64,000 bases of DNA from Oscillospiraceae bacterium (GTDB taxonomy: Bacteria > Bacillota > Clostridia > Saccharofermentanales > Saccharofermentanaceae): positions 109,526 to 173,525 of the forward strand of contig CACZMA010000006.1 of the NCBI GenBank assembly GCA_902782125.1, in the 5' to 3' direction. The position numbers and the translations under genes are program-made. Of this stretch, positions 62,520-64,000 are shown one piece after another. Position 1 is the stretch's first letter. Each line of letters begins with the position of its first letter. The notes under the pieces are model-generated. The model did no database searches. It had not been told where the DNA came from and saw nothing but the letters and a program-made list of their open reading frames with translations.

Positions 62520-64000
62520 ATGGCAAAATTCAAACCGCAGACGGATCCGCTCTCCGAGGAGGAGATCCAGGAGCAGACCAGGTTCCGTATCGAGAAGTTA
62601 AAGGCGCTCCAGGCTGAGGGCAAGGATCCTTACGAGGAGCTCACATATGACGTTACCAACCATTCGACGGAGATCACCGGCGATTACGAAGCTTTTGCAG
62701 GGAAGACCGTAAGAGTGGCAGGCCGTCTCATGTCCAAGCGCGGCATGGGCAAAGTATCTTTCTGCGACCTCTACGACCGCAGGGGCAAGATCCAGATCTT
62801 CACGAAGATCGATAACCTTCCCGAAGAGGAATACCAGGCATGGCAGAACCTCGACATCGGCGATATTGTCGGCGTCGAAGGTGAGGTATACATGACGGAG
62901 AAGGGCGAGGTATCCATCCTTACCAAGGCTTACAAGCTCCTTGCCAAGTGCCTCCATCCGCTTCCGAACAAGTACCAGGGCTTAAAGGACACAGAGATCC
63001 GTTACCGCCAGAGATACCTTGACCTCATCGTAAATCCTCAGGTAAAGGATACGTTCGAGAAGAGATCCAAGATCATCAAGGAGATCCGTAACTTCCTGGC
63101 AGACAGAGACTTCATGGAAGTCGAGACTCCGCTCCTGGTTACCAATGCCGGCGGTGCTGCTGCAAGACCGTTCGAGACTCACTTCAATGCTCTCGATATC
63201 GACCTGAAGCTCCGCATCTCGCTCGAGCTGTATTTGAAGAGGCTCCTCGTCGGAGGCTTTGAGAGGGTGTTCGAGATCGGCAGAGTATTCCGTAACGAGG
63301 GTATGGATACGCGCCACAACCCCGAGTTTACGCTCATGGAGCTGTATCAGGCATATACTGACTACAACGGAATGATGGAGCTCACTGAGTCTATGTTCCG
63401 CTATGTTGCAGAGAAGGTCTGCGGCACGACGCTAATTAAGTACGGCGATCTTGAGATCGATTTCGGCAAGCCGTTCGAGCGTCTTACTATGAACGATGCC
63501 ATCAAGAAGTATGCAGGTATCGATTTCGATACTGTAGACGGCGACGAAGCAGCAAAGAAACTTGCTGACGAGCACCATATCGAGTACGAGACATGGCACA
63601 CAAAGGGTGATATCGTTAACCTCTTCTTCGAGGAATACTGTGAGAAAAATCTTCTCCAGCCGACATTCATAATGGACCACCCGCTCGCGATCTCACCTCT
63701 TACAAAGAAGAAGAAGGGTGAGCCCGAGAAGGTAGAGAGATTCGAGCTCTTCATCAACACATGGGAGATGTGCAACGCTTACTCCGAGCTGAATGATCCT
63801 ATCGATCAGCGTGAGAGATTCGCTGCACAGGATGCGACAGCAGAGGCGGGCAACGACGAAGCTGACCACACCGATGAGGACTTCCTCAACGCACTCGAGC
63901 TCGGCATGCCCCCGACGGGCGGTATCGGTTACGGTATCGATCGTCTGGTAATGCTCCTGACGGACAGCGCGAGCATCAGAGATGTATTGCTGTTCCCGAC
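62520..64000 (+). CDS. lysS: Lysyl-tRNA synthetase, class II (3' end outside window)
   Basis: A class II LysRS, read from ATG 62520 to the window edge (493 complete codons). The N-terminal OB fold binds the anticodon (VRVAGRLMSKRGMGKVSFCDL). Motif 1 lies around EVETPLLVTNAGGAAARPF, motif 2 is FEIGRVFRNEGMDTRHNPEF and motif 3 is TGGIGYGIDRLVMLL. The last visible residues (IRDVLLFP) show that only a few codons are missing. It is transcribed with greA. No T-box is present. Confidence 0.96.
   Translation, partial: MAKFKPQTDPLSEEEIQEQTRFRIEKLKALQAEGKDPYEELTYDVTNHSTEITGDYEAFAGKTVRVAGRLMSKRGMGKVSFCDLYDRRGKIQIFTKIDNLPEEEYQAWQNLDIGDIVGVEGEVYMTEKGEVSILTKAYKLLAKCLHPLPNKYQGLKDTEIRYRQRYLDLIVNPQVKDTFEKRSKIIKEIRNFLADRDFMEVETPLLVTNAGGAAARPFETHFNALDIDLKLRISLELYLKRLLVGGFERVFEIGRVFRNEGMDTRHNPEFTLMELYQAYTDYNGMMELTESMFRYVAEKVCGTTLIKYGDLEIDFGKPFERLTMNDAIKKYAGIDFDTVDGDEAAKKLADEHHIEYETWHTKGDIVNLFFEEYCEKNLLQPTFIMDHPLAISPLTKKKKGEPEKVERFELFINTWEMCNAYSELNDPIDQRERFAAQDATAEAGNDEADHTDEDFLNALELGMPPTGGIGYGIDRLVMLLTDSASIRDVLLFP

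Overview
The window is a gene-dense stretch of a Gram-positive, Clostridia-type chromosome. Evidence for this includes Shine-Dalgarno sites of the AGGAGG type, sigma-70-like promoters, a ThiT gene under a TPP riboswitch, QueT, long-form HPF, RNase J, a greA-lysS pair, a zinc-type L32, MltG next to a U32 peptidase, and a GH3 enzyme with inverted domain order like those of rumen Clostridia. Base composition is moderate to fairly high GC and third codon positions are often C or G. I cannot name the species. No prophage, CRISPR array or intact insertion sequence was seen.

Layout. 1-3928: the distal trp operon, trpD (partial)-C-F-B-A. 3899-8073: a convergent EamA transporter, then a Gfo/Idh/MocA oxidoreductase, QueT, a methyltransferase and a CmpB-like membrane protein, closely packed. 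8125-12173: Mrp ATPase, a thioredoxin-like lipoprotein and ispF on plus, with ispD and radA on minus. 12174-13612: a LacI-family regulator preceded by a cluster of TTGCGCAA boxes that overlap its own promoter. 13717-16605: acetyltransferase, Xaa-Pro aminopeptidase, and an alpha/beta hydrolase that lacks its nucleophile serine. 16583-23188: TPP riboswitch-thiT, hpf, rpsU, recJ and a bifunctional (p)ppGpp synthetase/hydrolase. 23254-26829: a lipoprotein, then RNase J and an SH3/3D wall protein on minus. 27060-34594: a small membrane protein, proS, a transglutaminase/LRR protein and an ABC exporter pair. 34592-34916: a block of repeats. 34908-40449: an AraC regulator, a GH3 glucosidase, a J-like membrane protein and a pseudouridine synthase. 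40488-47529: UDG, tRNA-Gln, a degraded GGDEF gene, a flavoprotein, PAS-GGDEF-PAS, GNAT, a membrane protein, RluA, MurI and a DUF1934 protein. 47584-55622: rpmF, der, typA, mltG, trhP-like U32, an A24 peptidase and a polytopic protein. 55623-57005: a lower-GC island with a PD-(D/E)XK-like nuclease gene flanked by direct repeats. 57006-64000: glycogen phosphorylase, a second GGDEF remnant, a zinc-ribbon protein, guaB, greA and lysS (cut by the window end).

The most unusual signals are these. (1) A family of about 73-79 nt hairpin elements starts at the stop codon of three unrelated genes (RNase J, the ABC permease, the AraC regulator). All three have the same orientation relative to the gene and share a core. 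Their outer arms differ in sequence between copies, yet within each copy the far arm is the exact complement of that gene's own 3' end. Fragments of the core form 37-bp and 48-bp repeats beside two of them. (2) Several genes have a -10 box only 6-8 nt before the start codon and no Shine-Dalgarno, which suggests leaderless mRNAs. (3) The repeat-flanked nuclease island. (4) The LacI operator cluster.
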